DNA from: Lentzea sp. NBRC 102530
Lineage (GTDB): Bacteria; Actinomycetota; Actinomycetes; Mycobacteriales; Pseudonocardiaceae
Reading direction: 5' to 3'
Length of the DNA: 64,000 nt
Assembly (NCBI RefSeq): GCF_030269365.1
Contig: NZ_BSTF01000005.1
Coordinates: 372,001 to 436,000 of the forward strand
This document shows, piece after piece, positions 7,124 to 16,476 of this stretch. Position numbers and translations under genes: made by a program. The notes under the pieces were generated by a model. That model was not told the DNA's origin, did no database searches, and saw only the letters and a list, made by a program, of their open reading frames with translations. Position 1 is the first letter of the stretch, and each line of letters starts with the position of its first letter.

Positions 7124-8707
7124 ATGATTCCATTCATGTTCCGCCGATCTGTGTCGTTTGGAGCGTTGCTGCTCGCGTTGCAGGTGGTCATCGTGCTGAT
7201 GACCGTCTGCGCGGCCGGGCTGCTCGCCGCCAAGCTGCAGAGCGACCGGATCCGCGACTCCTACAAGGACAGGATGCTGTCGGTCGCGGAGAGCGTGGCG
7301 CGGCTACCGACGGTGGTCGAGGCGTTCGATTCGGTTGACCCGCCCGCGACGATCCAGCCGCTCGCCGAGCTGATCCGCAAGGCGTCCAACGTGACGTACG
7401 TGGTGGTCACCGACCACAACGGCGTCCGCTACGCGCACCCCGACCCGAAGCGCATCGGCGAGCGGGTGTCGACCGATCCGACGTCGGCGTTGTCCGGCGA
7501 GGTGTTCGTCGGCACCGAGACCGGCACGCTCGGCACGTCGTTGCGCGCCAAGGTGCCGGTGCGCGACGCCGACGGGAAGATCATCGGGATGGCGTCGGTC
7601 GGCATCCTGGAGAGCCAGCTCTCCGACGACTTCGCGGAGGACCTGCCGGAGCTGATCGGCTGGCTCGCCGCGGCCGCGCTGATCGGCGTGCTCGGCGCCG
7701 CGTTGATCACGCAACTCGTGCGGCGCAGGACGTTCCGGCTCGAACCCGCCGAGATCGCGCAGCTGCTGGAGACCAGGGACGCGATGCTGCACGGCATCCG
7801 CGAGGGCGTGGTCGCGGTGGACGAGAAGGAACGGCTGGCGCTGGTCAACGACGAGGCGATGCGGTTGCTGGAGCTCGCGGAGAACCCTCGCGGACGGCTC
7901 GCGGCGGAGGTCCTGGACGACGGGTTGCTCGCCCTGGCCCGAGGTGACGACGACGTCGCGGACCGGCTCGTCCTCGCCGGGGAACGGGTGCTGGTCGCGA
8001 ACCGGATGACGGCCAAGACGCACGACCGCGCGGTCGGCGTCGTGCTGACGTTGCGCGACCGCACCGAACTGCACGACGCGTTGCGCGAGCTGGACGGCCA
8101 GCGGACCGTGACGGAGGTGCTGCGCGCGCAGGCCCACGAGTTCTCGAACCACCTGCACGTCATCGGTGGTCTGCTGGACCTGGACCGCGGCGCGGACGCC
8201 GTCGCCTACATCGAACGGGTCGGCGGCGCGGGGTCCCTCACCGCCGACATCATCGACGGCGCGAACGCGGATCCCGCGCTCGCGGCCCTGTTGCTGGCAA
8301 AATCCTCCACCGCGCACGAACGCGGTGTGGAGCTCCGGCTCGATCCCGGCAGCTACGTCGACATTCGTGCGGGTGACGACGCGTTGACCGTGCTGGGAAA
8401 CCTGGTCGACAACGCGGTCGACGCCGTGGAGACCGGCGGAACCGTGCGGGTGCTGGTGCGCTCGTCGGTGAGCGGAGTGCGGGTGGTCGTGGACGACGAC
8501 GGGCCGGGCGTGGCCGAATCGCAACGCGGCCGCATCTTCGACCTGGGTGTTTCGTCGAAGGACGTCCAGGGCGCGCACGGCAGGGGTATAGGTCTTGCAT
8601 TGGTGTCGAGGGTGGTGACCCGGCGCAGCGGCCGGGTGGCGATCACCGACTCGGAACTCGGCGGCGCGTCGTTCGACGTGTGGCTGCCGGAAACGGGGAA
8701 CCGATGA
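7124..8707 (+). CDS. CitA/DcuS-type sensor histidine kinase
   Basis: A 527-residue membrane kinase. A first transmembrane helix (residues about 12-37) and a second (about 178-200, 'LIGWLAAAALIGVLGAALI') bracket an extracytoplasmic PDC/Cache sensor domain with 'NVTYVVVTDHNGVRYAHPD'. A cytoplasmic PAS-like linker follows, then the phospho-acceptor motif 'AQAHEFSNHLHVIGGLL' (His338), typical of the CitA/DcuS family, and a HATPase domain with 'NLVDNAVDAV', 'DDDGPGV' and 'GRGIGLALV'. It probably senses an external carboxylate and controls the divergent tctCBA operon. ATG at 7136 is an alternative start. The stop overlaps the response regulator start. Confidence 0.92.
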   Translation: MIPFMFRRSVSFGALLLALQVVIVLMTVCAAGLLAAKLQSDRIRDSYKDRMLSVAESVARLPTVVEAFDSVDPPATIQPLAELIRKASNVTYVVVTDHNGVRYAHPDPKRIGERVSTDPTSALSGEVFVGTETGTLGTSLRAKVPVRDADGKIIGMASVGILESQLSDDFAEDLPELIGWLAAAALIGVLGAALITQLVRRRTFRLEPAEIAQLLETRDAMLHGIREGVVAVDEKERLALVNDEAMRLLELAENPRGRLAAEVLDDGLLALARGDDDVADRLVLAGERVLVANRMTAKTHDRAVGVVLTLRDRTELHDALRELDGQRTVTEVLRAQAHEFSNHLHVIGGLLDLDRGADAVAYIERVGGAGSLTADIIDGANADPALAALLLAKSSTAHERGVELRLDPGSYVDIRAGDDALTVLGNLVDNAVDAVETGGTVRVLVRSSVSGVRVVVDDDGPGVAESQRGRIFDLGVSSKDVQGAHGRGIGLALVSRVVTRRSGRVAITDSELGGASFDVWLPETGNR

Positions 8708-9375
8708 GCGTGCGGACGCTCGTGGTCGACGACGACTTCGCCGTGGCGGCGATCCACCGCGGGTTCCTGGAGGCGATGCCCGAGTTCGAGGTGGTCGGCG
8801 AGGCGCACCGCGGTGGCGAGGCGTTGCGCGCCGTCGAGTCGTTGCGCCCGGACCTGGTGCTGCTCGACATCCACCTGCCGGACATGTCCGGCCTCGAGGT
8901 GCTGTCGCGGCTGCGGGCACGGGGCGGGCCGCCGGTCGACGTGATCGCGGTGACGGCCGCGCGCGAACGGGAGACCGTGCGCCAGGCCATGTCCCGGGGC
9001 GTAGACAACTACCTGGTGAAGCCGTTCACGCGCACGGCGTTCCTGGACCGGATGCGCGAGTACCTGGCGCAGCGGATCGAGGTGCAGCGGCTCGGGCAGG
9101 TGCTGGACCAGGACGAGGTCGACTCGCTGATGCACCACCGGCCGCGCACCCCGGCGATGCCCAAGGGGTTGTCCGCCGTGACGCTGCGGCTCGTGACGGA
9201 CGCGTTGCGGGACAGCGAGAACGACCTGTCGGCCCAGGAGGTCGGGGACCGGGCGGGGCTGTCCCGCGTGAGCGCGCGACGGTACCTGGAGCACCTGGTG
9301 ACGATCGGCAAGGCGGAGGTGCAGCCGCGTTACGGCATGGCGAACCGCCCCGCGCACGGTTATCGGCTGACCTGA
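8704..9375 (+). CDS. CitB/DcuR-type response regulator
   Basis: A 223-residue regulator with a receiver domain (residues 1-120; acidic Asp9-Asp11, phosphoacceptor Asp55 in 'LVLLDIHLP', Lys in 'YLVKPF') and a C-terminal winged-helix region ('LSAQEVGDRAGLSRVSARRYLEHLV') of the CitB type. It is translationally coupled to the kinase (ATGA at 8704-8707). The likely target is the tctCBA promoter region. Its 3' end overlaps the remnant of a convergent FAD monooxygenase by 16 bp. Confidence 0.92.
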   Translation: MSVRTLVVDDDFAVAAIHRGFLEAMPEFEVVGEAHRGGEALRAVESLRPDLVLLDIHLPDMSGLEVLSRLRARGGPPVDVIAVTAARERETVRQAMSRGVDNYLVKPFTRTAFLDRMREYLAQRIEVQRLGQVLDQDEVDSLMHHRPRTPAMPKGLSAVTLRLVTDALRDSENDLSAQEVGDRAGLSRVSARRYLEHLVTIGKAEVQPRYGMANRPAHGYRLT

Positions 9376-10005
9376 GCGTCCCAGTCGACGCGGTAGTTCT
9401 GGTCCCTGGTGAAGGCGCGCTTGCCGAAGGTTTTCATGACGAGTGGCATGAGCAGGCGCGTGACGGGGCCGATGCCGCGCTTGGTGCTGTTGGTGCGGGC
9501 CGCGCGGGCCGCGATCGCCTCGACCCGAGGGCGGCGCAGGCGTTCGTAGGCCGCGAAAGCCTCGGGGACGTCCGGGATGTCGCGCAGGCACCGCGCCAGC
9601 TGCACGGCGGATTCGCGGCGAGTGACGCGCCCTGGCCGGAGCTCGCGCTCGGGGCGTGCGCGGCGTCGCCGACGAGGACCATGCGGTCGCGGTGCCAGCG
9701 GGGGACGCTGGGCATGATCTCCATCGGCCCGGCGCCGATCACGGTGTTCGCGATCTCGGCCGTCGCCAGGGGTTCGGGGACGGCGAGGTTGGTGAACCAC
9801 GCGATGGTGCCGTCGGGTTCGGCCCAGTAGCCGAGGAACGAGCCGCCGAAGACGAAGTACATCGTCTCGGCGTCGGCCCGGACGCCGCTTCCCGTTGCGT
9901 ACGAACCGAAACCGAGCAGGCCGACGTACTCGGGGCTCGGGGCGTGCGGGTCGATCAGCGTGCGGACGGTCGAGCGGATGCCGTCGGCGCCGATCAGCAC
10001 GTCGC
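9360..10005 (-). pseudogene. FAD-dependent monooxygenase remnant (5' deleted, frameshifted)
   Basis: Only the C-terminal half of a PHBH/UbiH-type flavin monooxygenase remains. It opens at 'DVLIGADGIRS' (the DG motif) and includes 'LVGDAAHAPSASSGQGASLA' (the GD motif). The N-terminal GxGxxG FAD-binding half is missing. After '...GQGASLAA' the frame is lost near 9614, where one G appears to be missing (GCGAA for GCGGAA). The other frame continues as 'ESAVQLARCLRDIPDVPEAFAAYERLRRPRV'. The break at about 10004 abuts a 5'-truncated gene on the other strand. It is not expected to make an enzyme. Confidence 0.8.
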
Positions 10006-10006
10006 A

Positions 10007-10480
10007 ATGGCAGCAGGCGCACCGACTTCGTCCGCGACCCAACCGTGCGACTCCGGCGTGCGGTTCACCACCAGTGGCACCGGCGCTGCGACGGGCCTGC
10101 GCCTGATGGTCGTCGAGGTGACCAACTGCGGCACAGAACCGGTGCAGATCAACGGTTATCCGCAGGTGCAGGTGCTGGACGCCGGGCGGGCGCGGCTGGA
10201 CGTCGCGATCCTCGAAGGCTCCGGCGGCATCGCCGCGATCGACGGCTTCGACACCCCGCCGCAGCCGATCACGGTCGCACCTGGGGAGAGCGCGAAGAGC
10301 GCGTTCGTGTGGCGGAACACACACGCGTCGGCAGATCCGCCGCTGGTGGGCAGGCACGTCGACATCGCGACCGCACCGGGCGGCGCCTGGCAGCCGCTGG
10401 TGGCGACGTCCCCGCAGAGCGCGGTCCTCATCGACCTCGGCAGCACCGGCCGCCTGGGCGTGCGGGCCTGGTACCGCTGA
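10007..10480 (+). CDS. DUF4232-type protein, apparently missing its 5' end
   Basis: The 157-residue frame matches the DUF4232 pattern of actinobacterial exported proteins ('LRLMVVEVTNCGTEPVQINGYPQV', 'VAPGESAKSAFVWRN'). Members normally start with a signal or lipoprotein signal and a Ser/Thr/Pro linker. Here the open frame begins abruptly with ATG at 10007, shortly before 'PTSSATQPCDSGVRF', with no signal peptide and no ribosome binding site. The start lies inside a junction with a truncated monooxygenase. The product, if made, would stay in the cytoplasm, so this is probably a remnant. Confidence 0.6.
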   Translation: MAAGAPTSSATQPCDSGVRFTTSGTGAATGLRLMVVEVTNCGTEPVQINGYPQVQVLDAGRARLDVAILEGSGGIAAIDGFDTPPQPITVAPGESAKSAFVWRNTHASADPPLVGRHVDIATAPGGAWQPLVATSPQSAVLIDLGSTGRLGVRAWYR

Positions 10481-10558
10481 CCGTTGCGGCGCCGGGCGCA
10501 CCGTGTCCGGCGTGTTAATTCTTGCGGCGGCGCCGCCGTTCCGTGTTCTGATGGCGGC

Positions 10559-11167
10559 ATGTCGACCACCGCACTCCTGAGCTTCACGCTGGTCGCGTTG
10601 CTGACGGTCATCACGCCCGGTCTGGAGACGCTGCTGGTGCTGCGCACGGCGTTGCTGGTCGGCCGCCGCGCCGCGATGGGCGTGGTGGTCGGCAGCACGC
10701 TGGGCTGCCTGGTGTGGGCGACGGCGGGCCTGGTGGGTCTGACCGCGTTGCTGCAGGCGTCCGCACTGGCGTACGACATCGTGCGCTGGCTCGGTGCGGC
10801 GTACCTGATCTACCTGGGCGGCAAGGCTTTGTGGAACTCCCGGCGCCCCGTTGAGGTGGACGAACCCGCCCCGGTCCCGTCGGTGCGCGCGGCCGTGCGG
10901 GTCGGGTTGCTGACCAACCTGCTCAACCCCAAGCCGGGTGTCTTCTACATCTCCCTGCTGCCCCAGTTCCTGCCCGTCGGGCAACCGGCGTGGGGCGGCG
11001 TGCTGGTGGCCATCCACCTGGGCATCGGCCTGCTGTGGTTCCCTGTCCTGATCAGCGCCGCCGCCCGCACCCGCGCTTTCCTGCTGCGCCAACGCATCCT
11101 GCTGGACCGGCTGTCCGCCACAGCGCTGATCGCGTTCGGCTTGAAGACCGCGGCCGACGCACGCTGA
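10559..11167 (+). CDS. LysE/RhtB-family exporter
   Basis: A 202-residue protein with six hydrophobic segments and the family features 'FTLVALLTVITPGLETLLVLRTAL' at the N-terminus, 'WLGAAYLIYLGGKALW' and 'GLLTNLLNPKPGVFYISLLPQFL' (the NPK motif). LysE/RhtB transporters export amino acids such as lysine, threonine or homoserine. A highly similar copy follows immediately but is frameshifted. Upstream is a perfect GC palindrome (10525-10538). The exported amino acid is not known. Confidence 0.9.
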   Translation: MSTTALLSFTLVALLTVITPGLETLLVLRTALLVGRRAAMGVVVGSTLGCLVWATAGLVGLTALLQASALAYDIVRWLGAAYLIYLGGKALWNSRRPVEVDEPAPVPSVRAAVRVGLLTNLLNPKPGVFYISLLPQFLPVGQPAWGGVLVAIHLGIGLLWFPVLISAAARTRAFLLRQRILLDRLSATALIAFGLKTAADAR

Positions 11168-11186
11168 CGTGTGATCTCCTCTCCCC

Positions 11187-11794
11187 ATGCCGGCCGCCAC
11201 ACTCCTGAGCTTCACGCTGGTCGCGTTGCTCACCGTCCTCACGCCCGGCCTGGACACGGTGATGGTGCTGCGCACCGCCCTGCTCAGCAGCAACGCGCGG
11301 CCCTGGGCGTGGTCGTGGGCATCACGCTGGGCTGCCTGCTCTGGGGTGTGGCGGGCCTGGCCGGGCTGACCGCGCTGTTGCAGGCGTCCGAACTGGCCTA
11401 CGACGTCGTACGCTGGCTCGGCGCCGCCTACCTGATGTACCTGGGCGCCAAGGCGTTGTGGGACTCCCGCAAGGCCACCTCGCCGGAGGACACCCGCCCG
11501 GTGCCGGGCGCGGCGGCGTCGTTGCGCGTGGGCCTGCTGACGAACCTGCTCAACCCCAAGGTGGGTGTGTTCTACCTGTCGTTGCTGCCGCAGTTCATGC
11601 CGGCCGGCGAACCGGCCTGGGGCGCGGCACTGGTGGCGATCCACCTGGGACTGGGCCTCGTCTGGCTGCCCCTGCTGGTCCTGGTGGCCGACCGCGCGCG
11701 TGCTTTCCTGCTGTGCCAACGCCTTCTGCTGGACCGCCTGACGGCGTCGGTGTTCGTGGGCCTCGGTCTGACGCTGGCCCTCGACGCCCGCTGA
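11187..11794 (+). pseudogene. Second LysE/RhtB-family exporter, frameshifted tandem copy
   Basis: The first 38 codons from ATG 11187 ('LLSFTLVALLTVLTPGLDTV') match the start of the neighbouring LysE gene. The rest ('LGVVVGITLGCLLWGVAGLAGL' to the C-terminus) continues in another frame. The break is at about 11297-11303 in a GCGCGG run; relative to the paralogue two bases seem to be lost (or one gained). Apart from this indel the gene is complete, and the tail through 'NLLNPKVGVFYLSLLPQFM' is well conserved. Read as written it is inactive; a sequencing error is possible. Confidence 0.75.
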
Positions 11795-11795
11795 G

Positions 11796-13961
11796 TCAGC
11801 GTCCCCCGGCGGCGGAGCGGTGCCAGGCCGCGAGCGCCACCCTGCTCGACAGGCCCAGCTTCACCCGGATGTTGACCACGTGCCGGTCGGCGGTCCGCGG
11901 CGAGATGAACAGCCGCGCCCCGATCTGCTTCGACGTGAGGCCCTCCGCGACCAGCCCGGCGATCGTGAACTCCTGCCTCGTCAACCCACCCGGCAGCAGG
12001 GGCTTCGCCGGTCGCCGTTCGGAGTCGGGCACCGGTTCGAGCGCGAACGCCATCGCCTGGTCGGGGCGCAGGTCGGCGCCGAGCGTCGTGATCACCTGGT
12101 AGTCGTCGCCCAGCGACCGCCGGACGGTGCGGTCCGCGCGGTCCAGCTGCCGGCGGAACGGGCTCATGCCGGCGAACGAGAGCCGTGAGATCCGTTCCTG
12201 CGACCGGAGCGCGCCGAGCAGCCGTGCCGCGCGGTCGAACGCCCCGAGTTCCGCGCACGTGCAGGCCAGCAGCCACAGGCTGAAGGGCGCGCTCCAGGTG
12301 TCGCCGAGCGTCAGCTGCACCCGCAACGCCTCGATCACCAGCGGGTGCACCCTGGCCGGGTCGCCGTGCAGCAGTTCGTAGAGGCCGCGGTGCCACAGTC
12401 CCCAGGCGTGCGACCACGTGACGCCGTTGTCCTCGGCCTGCCGGGCCAGGGCCGTGGTGGCCTTGTCCGCGTCTTCGGCGTCGAGCAGGAAGCACGCCGC
12501 CATCGCGTGCATCAGCTCGGTGATGTAGACGTCGCCGGGGGCCGAGTGCTGCCGGCAGAGTTCCACGACGTGCGCGTACAACGGCACGCAGTCCGGTGAG
12601 CCGTCCACGAAGAAGAGATGCGTGGCCTCGGCGAGGACGAGGTGGAGGTCGGTGATGGGCTGCCGGGGCAACGCGCGTGCCTCGTTCATCAACGGGAACG
12701 CCAACGCGCCGTCGCCGCGCGCCTGCGCCATGTACGCGCAGTGCGCCAGCAACGACGTGCGCAGCGGCGCGTCGGTGATCACCGCGCGGGCGGCCGCGAG
12801 CAGGTCCCAGGCCTGGCCGAGCATGCCCGCGAACGACGTGAACCGGGCCCGCTGCACGTTCATCGTCACGGCAGCGCCCATCGCGGCCAGATCAGGGACG
12901 CGGAGCGCGTGCGCCACGGCCGTGCGGATGTTCGGCCACTCCTCCCACAGCCTGCCCGTCCACCTCGCGTCGTCGGCCGAGAACCACGAGCGAGCAGCCG
13001 CGTCCACGAACTCGCTGTAGTGCACGGCGTGACGCCGCAACGGTTCGTCGGCGTCCGTCAGCAGACGAGCGCCGAACTGCGCGACGGTGTCCAGCAGCCG
13101 GTAGCGGGTCTCCCCGGTGACCGGGCTGGTCGCCGTTCCCACGATCGACCTGGTCACCAAGGCGGACAACGGCTTCAGGACGTCCGCGTCCGCCACCGCC
13201 TCGGCCGCGGCGAGGTCGAAGTCGGCCGGGAACACCGACAGCCGCGCCCACAGCCGTCGTTCCTCGTCGGTGCACTCCTGCGCCGTCCACTCCAGCACCT
13301 GTTCCAGCGTGGCGGGTTCGGGGAGGTGTGCCGCCTCCGCCGTCACCACCCCGGCCTGCAACATCGCGAGGAGCTCGATCGCGAGCGGGAGGCCGTCCAC
13401 CGCCCGGCACAACGCGTTCACGTCCTCCGGCACGGCCTCGGCCCGTTCGCTGAACAGGCGTGCCGCGTCGTCAATGCTCAACGGCGGCACGTGCAGCAAC
13501 TGCTCGCCGTAGACGCCGAGAGGCTCCCGCGAGGTCGCGAGGATCGTCAGGCCCTCGCAGTCGCGCAACAGGTGGTGCACCAGGTGGCGGACCGCCTCCA
13601 GCAGGTGCTCGCAGTGGTCGAGGATCAGCAGCAAGTGCTTGTCGTACAACGATTCCACGAGCCGGGTGAGTCCGGGCTCCGGCGAGTTGTCGACGATCCG
13701 CAACTCGGTCGCCACCGTGCGGGTCAGCGCCGCCGGGTCGTGCAGGTCGCCGAGCCGCACCCGCCAGACCCCGTGCTGGAACGCCGCCGCCCGCACCAGC
13801 GCACGGCCCGTCTCCACCGCGATCCGGGTCTTGCCCGCTCCACCCGCCCCCGCGAGCGTGACCAGCCGCGACCGGCGCAGGAGCGCCTCGGTGTCGGCGA
13901 GCACGGCCCCGCGGCCGACGAACGTCGTGGTCTGAGCAGGCAGATTGCCCCGCACGGTCAT
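11796..13961 (-). CDS. LuxR-family regulator with STAND-type ATPase domain
   Basis: A 721-residue regulator of the large ATPase-LuxR type. Near the N-terminus are a Walker A ('LVTLAGAGGAGKTRIA') and a Walker B-like 'LLLILDHCEHLLEAV', followed by a long helical (TPR-like) middle. The last 65 residues form a LuxR/GerE helix-turn-helix ('LTRQEFTIAGLVAEGLTSKQIGARLFISPRTADRHV'). ATG at 13961 gives the usual start just before the ATPase; GTG at 13985 is possible. It lies 64 bp downstream of the MprF-like gene on the same strand and may share its transcript or control it. Signal and targets are unknown. Confidence 0.87.
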   Translation of the reverse strand: MTVRGNLPAQTTTFVGRGAVLADTEALLRRSRLVTLAGAGGAGKTRIAVETGRALVRAAAFQHGVWRVRLGDLHDPAALTRTVATELRIVDNSPEPGLTRLVESLYDKHLLLILDHCEHLLEAVRHLVHHLLRDCEGLTILATSREPLGVYGEQLLHVPPLSIDDAARLFSERAEAVPEDVNALCRAVDGLPLAIELLAMLQAGVVTAEAAHLPEPATLEQVLEWTAQECTDEERRLWARLSVFPADFDLAAAEAVADADVLKPLSALVTRSIVGTATSPVTGETRYRLLDTVAQFGARLLTDADEPLRRHAVHYSEFVDAAARSWFSADDARWTGRLWEEWPNIRTAVAHALRVPDLAAMGAAVTMNVQRARFTSFAGMLGQAWDLLAAARAVITDAPLRTSLLAHCAYMAQARGDGALAFPLMNEARALPRQPITDLHLVLAEATHLFFVDGSPDCVPLYAHVVELCRQHSAPGDVYITELMHAMAACFLLDAEDADKATTALARQAEDNGVTWSHAWGLWHRGLYELLHGDPARVHPLVIEALRVQLTLGDTWSAPFSLWLLACTCAELGAFDRAARLLGALRSQERISRLSFAGMSPFRRQLDRADRTVRRSLGDDYQVITTLGADLRPDQAMAFALEPVPDSERRPAKPLLPGGLTRQEFTIAGLVAEGLTSKQIGARLFISPRTADRHVVNIRVKLGLSSRVALAAWHRSAAGGR

Positions 13962-14025
13962 CGGCGCATCTTCGCCTAGCAGCACCGAAGTGTGACGGAG
14001 AGGATCGCCTCACCACCCTTTCGGT

Positions 14026-16476
14026 CTAGCGAGTTCGACCATGCGTGGTCACGCGGTCGCGCGTGCGGATGATCATCTTGCTTGCGAGCCGCAGCCCCTG
14101 CCGCGCGTTGAGGTGCGGCAGGTACGCGCGGCTCACCGCGTTCGCGATGCGCGGCAACGCCGCCGAGTCCGGGTACGCCATGAACATCGGCTGGTAGGTC
14201 GGCTGGAACTTCGCCTTGAACGCGAACAGCGAGCGGAACCCGTACACCGGCTCCAGCACCTGCCCGGTGAAGTCCAGGACGCGCTGCAACGCCCGAGGCC
14301 GTTCGCCCCGGTCCAGCCGGGCCAGGGGAGCCCCGGACAGGCTGAGGAACCGCGCGCCCTCCGCCTGGAGTTCCATCGCCGCCGAGGCGATCAGGAACTC
14401 CATCGAGCCGCGGAACCCGTCCGAGCGGCGCCGCATGAAGTCGAGCGTCCACCCGACGACCTCGCCATCGGAGTACACCGGCAGCCAGCTCGTGATGCCG
14501 TGCACCGTCCGGTCGGCGTCGATCGCCAGCAGGCAGCGCACGCCGTCACCGGCCAGCTCTTCCAGGCCTCCCAAGGTGAAGCCCATCTCGGGCAGCCCCT
14601 TGTCCGCCACCCACTCCGCCGAGATCGACCGGATCTGGTCGGTGATCGCGTACGGAGCGTCGGCGTACGTGCACCACTCGGCGGTGATGCCGGCCTTGCC
14701 GGCCTTGTTCAGCGCCGTGCGGACGTCCTGCCACTTCTTGCCGGTGAAGCTCAGCTCGTCCAGCTCGATCACGGTGTCCTCGGCGACCTGCACCGCGGAC
14801 CAGCCGAGCCCCTCCACCGCGGTCCGCGTTTCCGCGCCCACGCTGTAAAGACACGGCGTCCAGCCGTTGTGCGCGCAGAACTCCGCGAACCCGCGCACGG
14901 CGTCCACCCGCGCCGGGCCGATCGGATCGCCGACCGTCAGCGCGATGGTCGCCACCACCCGGTACGCGATGGCGTTCTCACCGTCGGGCGTGAACCAGTA
15001 CTGGTTGCCGCGCCACGTCGTCATGTACGACAACGACGAACCACCGTGCCGCCGCATGAGGTCACGTGCGCGCTCTGCCGACTCCTCGCACGAGGACGGC
15101 CACGCCCGCCACGACGCCATCAGCATGCCCGCGAGCACGATCAGCCAGAACACCACGCCCGTGTACTCGAACAGCAGCGTGCCGAAGAACCCGTCCGCGG
15201 CGAACCGCAACGGCACCAGGTCGAGGTACCCCGGCGGCAGGAACCGCGTCGGCAGGTCCGCGAGCAGCGCGCCGAAGCTCGGCTCCGGCGTGAACTCCTC
15301 GCGCACCAGGTACCCGCCGAAGACGTACAACGCCGACAGCGCCGCGACGCTGATCGCCGTGAACCGCCAGAACTTCACGACGGCACGACGGGGCAGCCGC
15401 ACGTCGAAGTGCCCGCGGGTCACCAGCAGCACCACGATGATCGCCAGCGGAGCCAGCATCGGCACACCGAACGAGACCGACAACTCCAGCAAGCTCGCAT
15501 CGGGGAACTGCGCGACGTACACGACGTACGAACCGATGAACGCCGCGAACGCCAGGTTGAACACCAGCGCCGTCCGCCACGCGAACCGCCGTCCACGTCG
15601 CAGACCTTCTGCCAGCACCAGCAACAGCAACGCCGGCAGCAACGACATCACCATCGCAGGGAACCGGCCGTACGACAGCTGGACGGTCATTGTCCGGCAC
15701 TGCTCGACCATGTCGGCCAGGCAGGTCGCGTCGACGTCGTCCTGCAGCGGCTGGGTCACCGCCACCACGTCGGCGAACCACCACAGCGGTCCGTTCGGGT
15801 ACGGCGACATCATCGACACCACCGGCCCGAGCGCGGACGCCGCGATCAGCAACGCCACCAGCACTCGCGTCTCCTGCAAGGAACGCGCCCTGCTCACCGG
15901 CCCGGTCCTCAGCAGCAGCGCCCCGATCAGCAGTCCGGCCACGCCACCGGACAGTCGGAGCACGTCTTCGAGCCAACCCGAGTACAGGGTAAGGACCAGC
16001 ACCGACAAGATCATCAGCAGGCGTACGCGCCGCCTCCACAGCGGCGGCATCCGGAACGTCAGCACCAGCACGAGCCCGACCCCGCCGATCGACGGACCGG
16101 CCGCGACCTCGCCCACGAGCGACTCGAGCCAGCCCCAGTGCAGGTCGCGCCCGAGCAGTACGAGGCCGAGCCCGAGGAACGAACCGAGCACGTGCGAGGC
16201 GAGGAAGATCGCGGCCGTCCGCAGCGCGCCGAACTCGCGTTCCGCCAGCACTCCGCCGACCAGCAGTAGCACCGTGGTCCCGGCGTACCCCAGCAGGTCC
16301 ATCGACCACAGCGCGGAGGTGAGGACGGTCCACCACGGGCTCCCGGTGCCGAACGCGGTGCGCGCGAGCAGGTCGTCGCTCGCGCCGCCGACCGCGCCGG
16401 TGAGCGTCCCGACCGTCCAGAAGACGATGAGGAACGCGCAGGTCAGCGGCGCGGCGCGGAACAGCTTGGCGATCAT
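14026..16476 (-). CDS. MprF-like protein: polytopic membrane domain plus DUF2156 acyltransferase domain
   Basis: An 816-residue protein. The N-terminal half has about a dozen membrane segments; the first six, with 'SDDLLARTAFGTGSPWWTVLTSALW', resemble a rhomboid-like core. The C-terminal third (from about residue 500) is a DUF2156/GNAT domain as in phosphatidylglycerol lysyltransferases ('TTWRGNQYWFTPDGENAIAY', 'ALNKAGKAGI', 'SMEFLIASAAMELQAEGARFLSLSGAPLA'). Such proteins transfer an aminoacyl group from tRNA to membrane lipid and alter surface charge. The lipid and amino acid here are inferred only by family. The ATG at 16476 overlaps the stop of the upstream esterase gene (ATGA). Confidence 0.82.
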   Translation of the reverse strand: MIAKLFRAAPLTCAFLIVFWTVGTLTGAVGGASDDLLARTAFGTGSPWWTVLTSALWSMDLLGYAGTTVLLLVGGVLAEREFGALRTAAIFLASHVLGSFLGLGLVLLGRDLHWGWLESLVGEVAAGPSIGGVGLVLVLTFRMPPLWRRRVRLLMILSVLVLTLYSGWLEDVLRLSGGVAGLLIGALLLRTGPVSRARSLQETRVLVALLIAASALGPVVSMMSPYPNGPLWWFADVVAVTQPLQDDVDATCLADMVEQCRTMTVQLSYGRFPAMVMSLLPALLLLVLAEGLRRGRRFAWRTALVFNLAFAAFIGSYVVYVAQFPDASLLELSVSFGVPMLAPLAIIVVLLVTRGHFDVRLPRRAVVKFWRFTAISVAALSALYVFGGYLVREEFTPEPSFGALLADLPTRFLPPGYLDLVPLRFAADGFFGTLLFEYTGVVFWLIVLAGMLMASWRAWPSSCEESAERARDLMRRHGGSSLSYMTTWRGNQYWFTPDGENAIAYRVVATIALTVGDPIGPARVDAVRGFAEFCAHNGWTPCLYSVGAETRTAVEGLGWSAVQVAEDTVIELDELSFTGKKWQDVRTALNKAGKAGITAEWCTYADAPYAITDQIRSISAEWVADKGLPEMGFTLGGLEELAGDGVRCLLAIDADRTVHGITSWLPVYSDGEVVGWTLDFMRRRSDGFRGSMEFLIASAAMELQAEGARFLSLSGAPLARLDRGERPRALQRVLDFTGQVLEPVYGFRSLFAFKAKFQPTYQPMFMAYPDSAALPRIANAVSRAYLPHLNARQGLRLASKMIIRTRDRVTTHGRTR

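Noticed and set aside
10525..10538. Perfect GC palindrome CGGCGGCGCCGCCG before the first LysE gene
   Set aside because: No loop and only G/C repeats; likely chance in this base composition rather than an operator or terminator.
9434..11719. A 761-codon open frame on the minus strand
   Set aside because: Most of it is antisense to the LysE genes and the DUF4232 remnant; only the monooxygenase fragment at its end is real.
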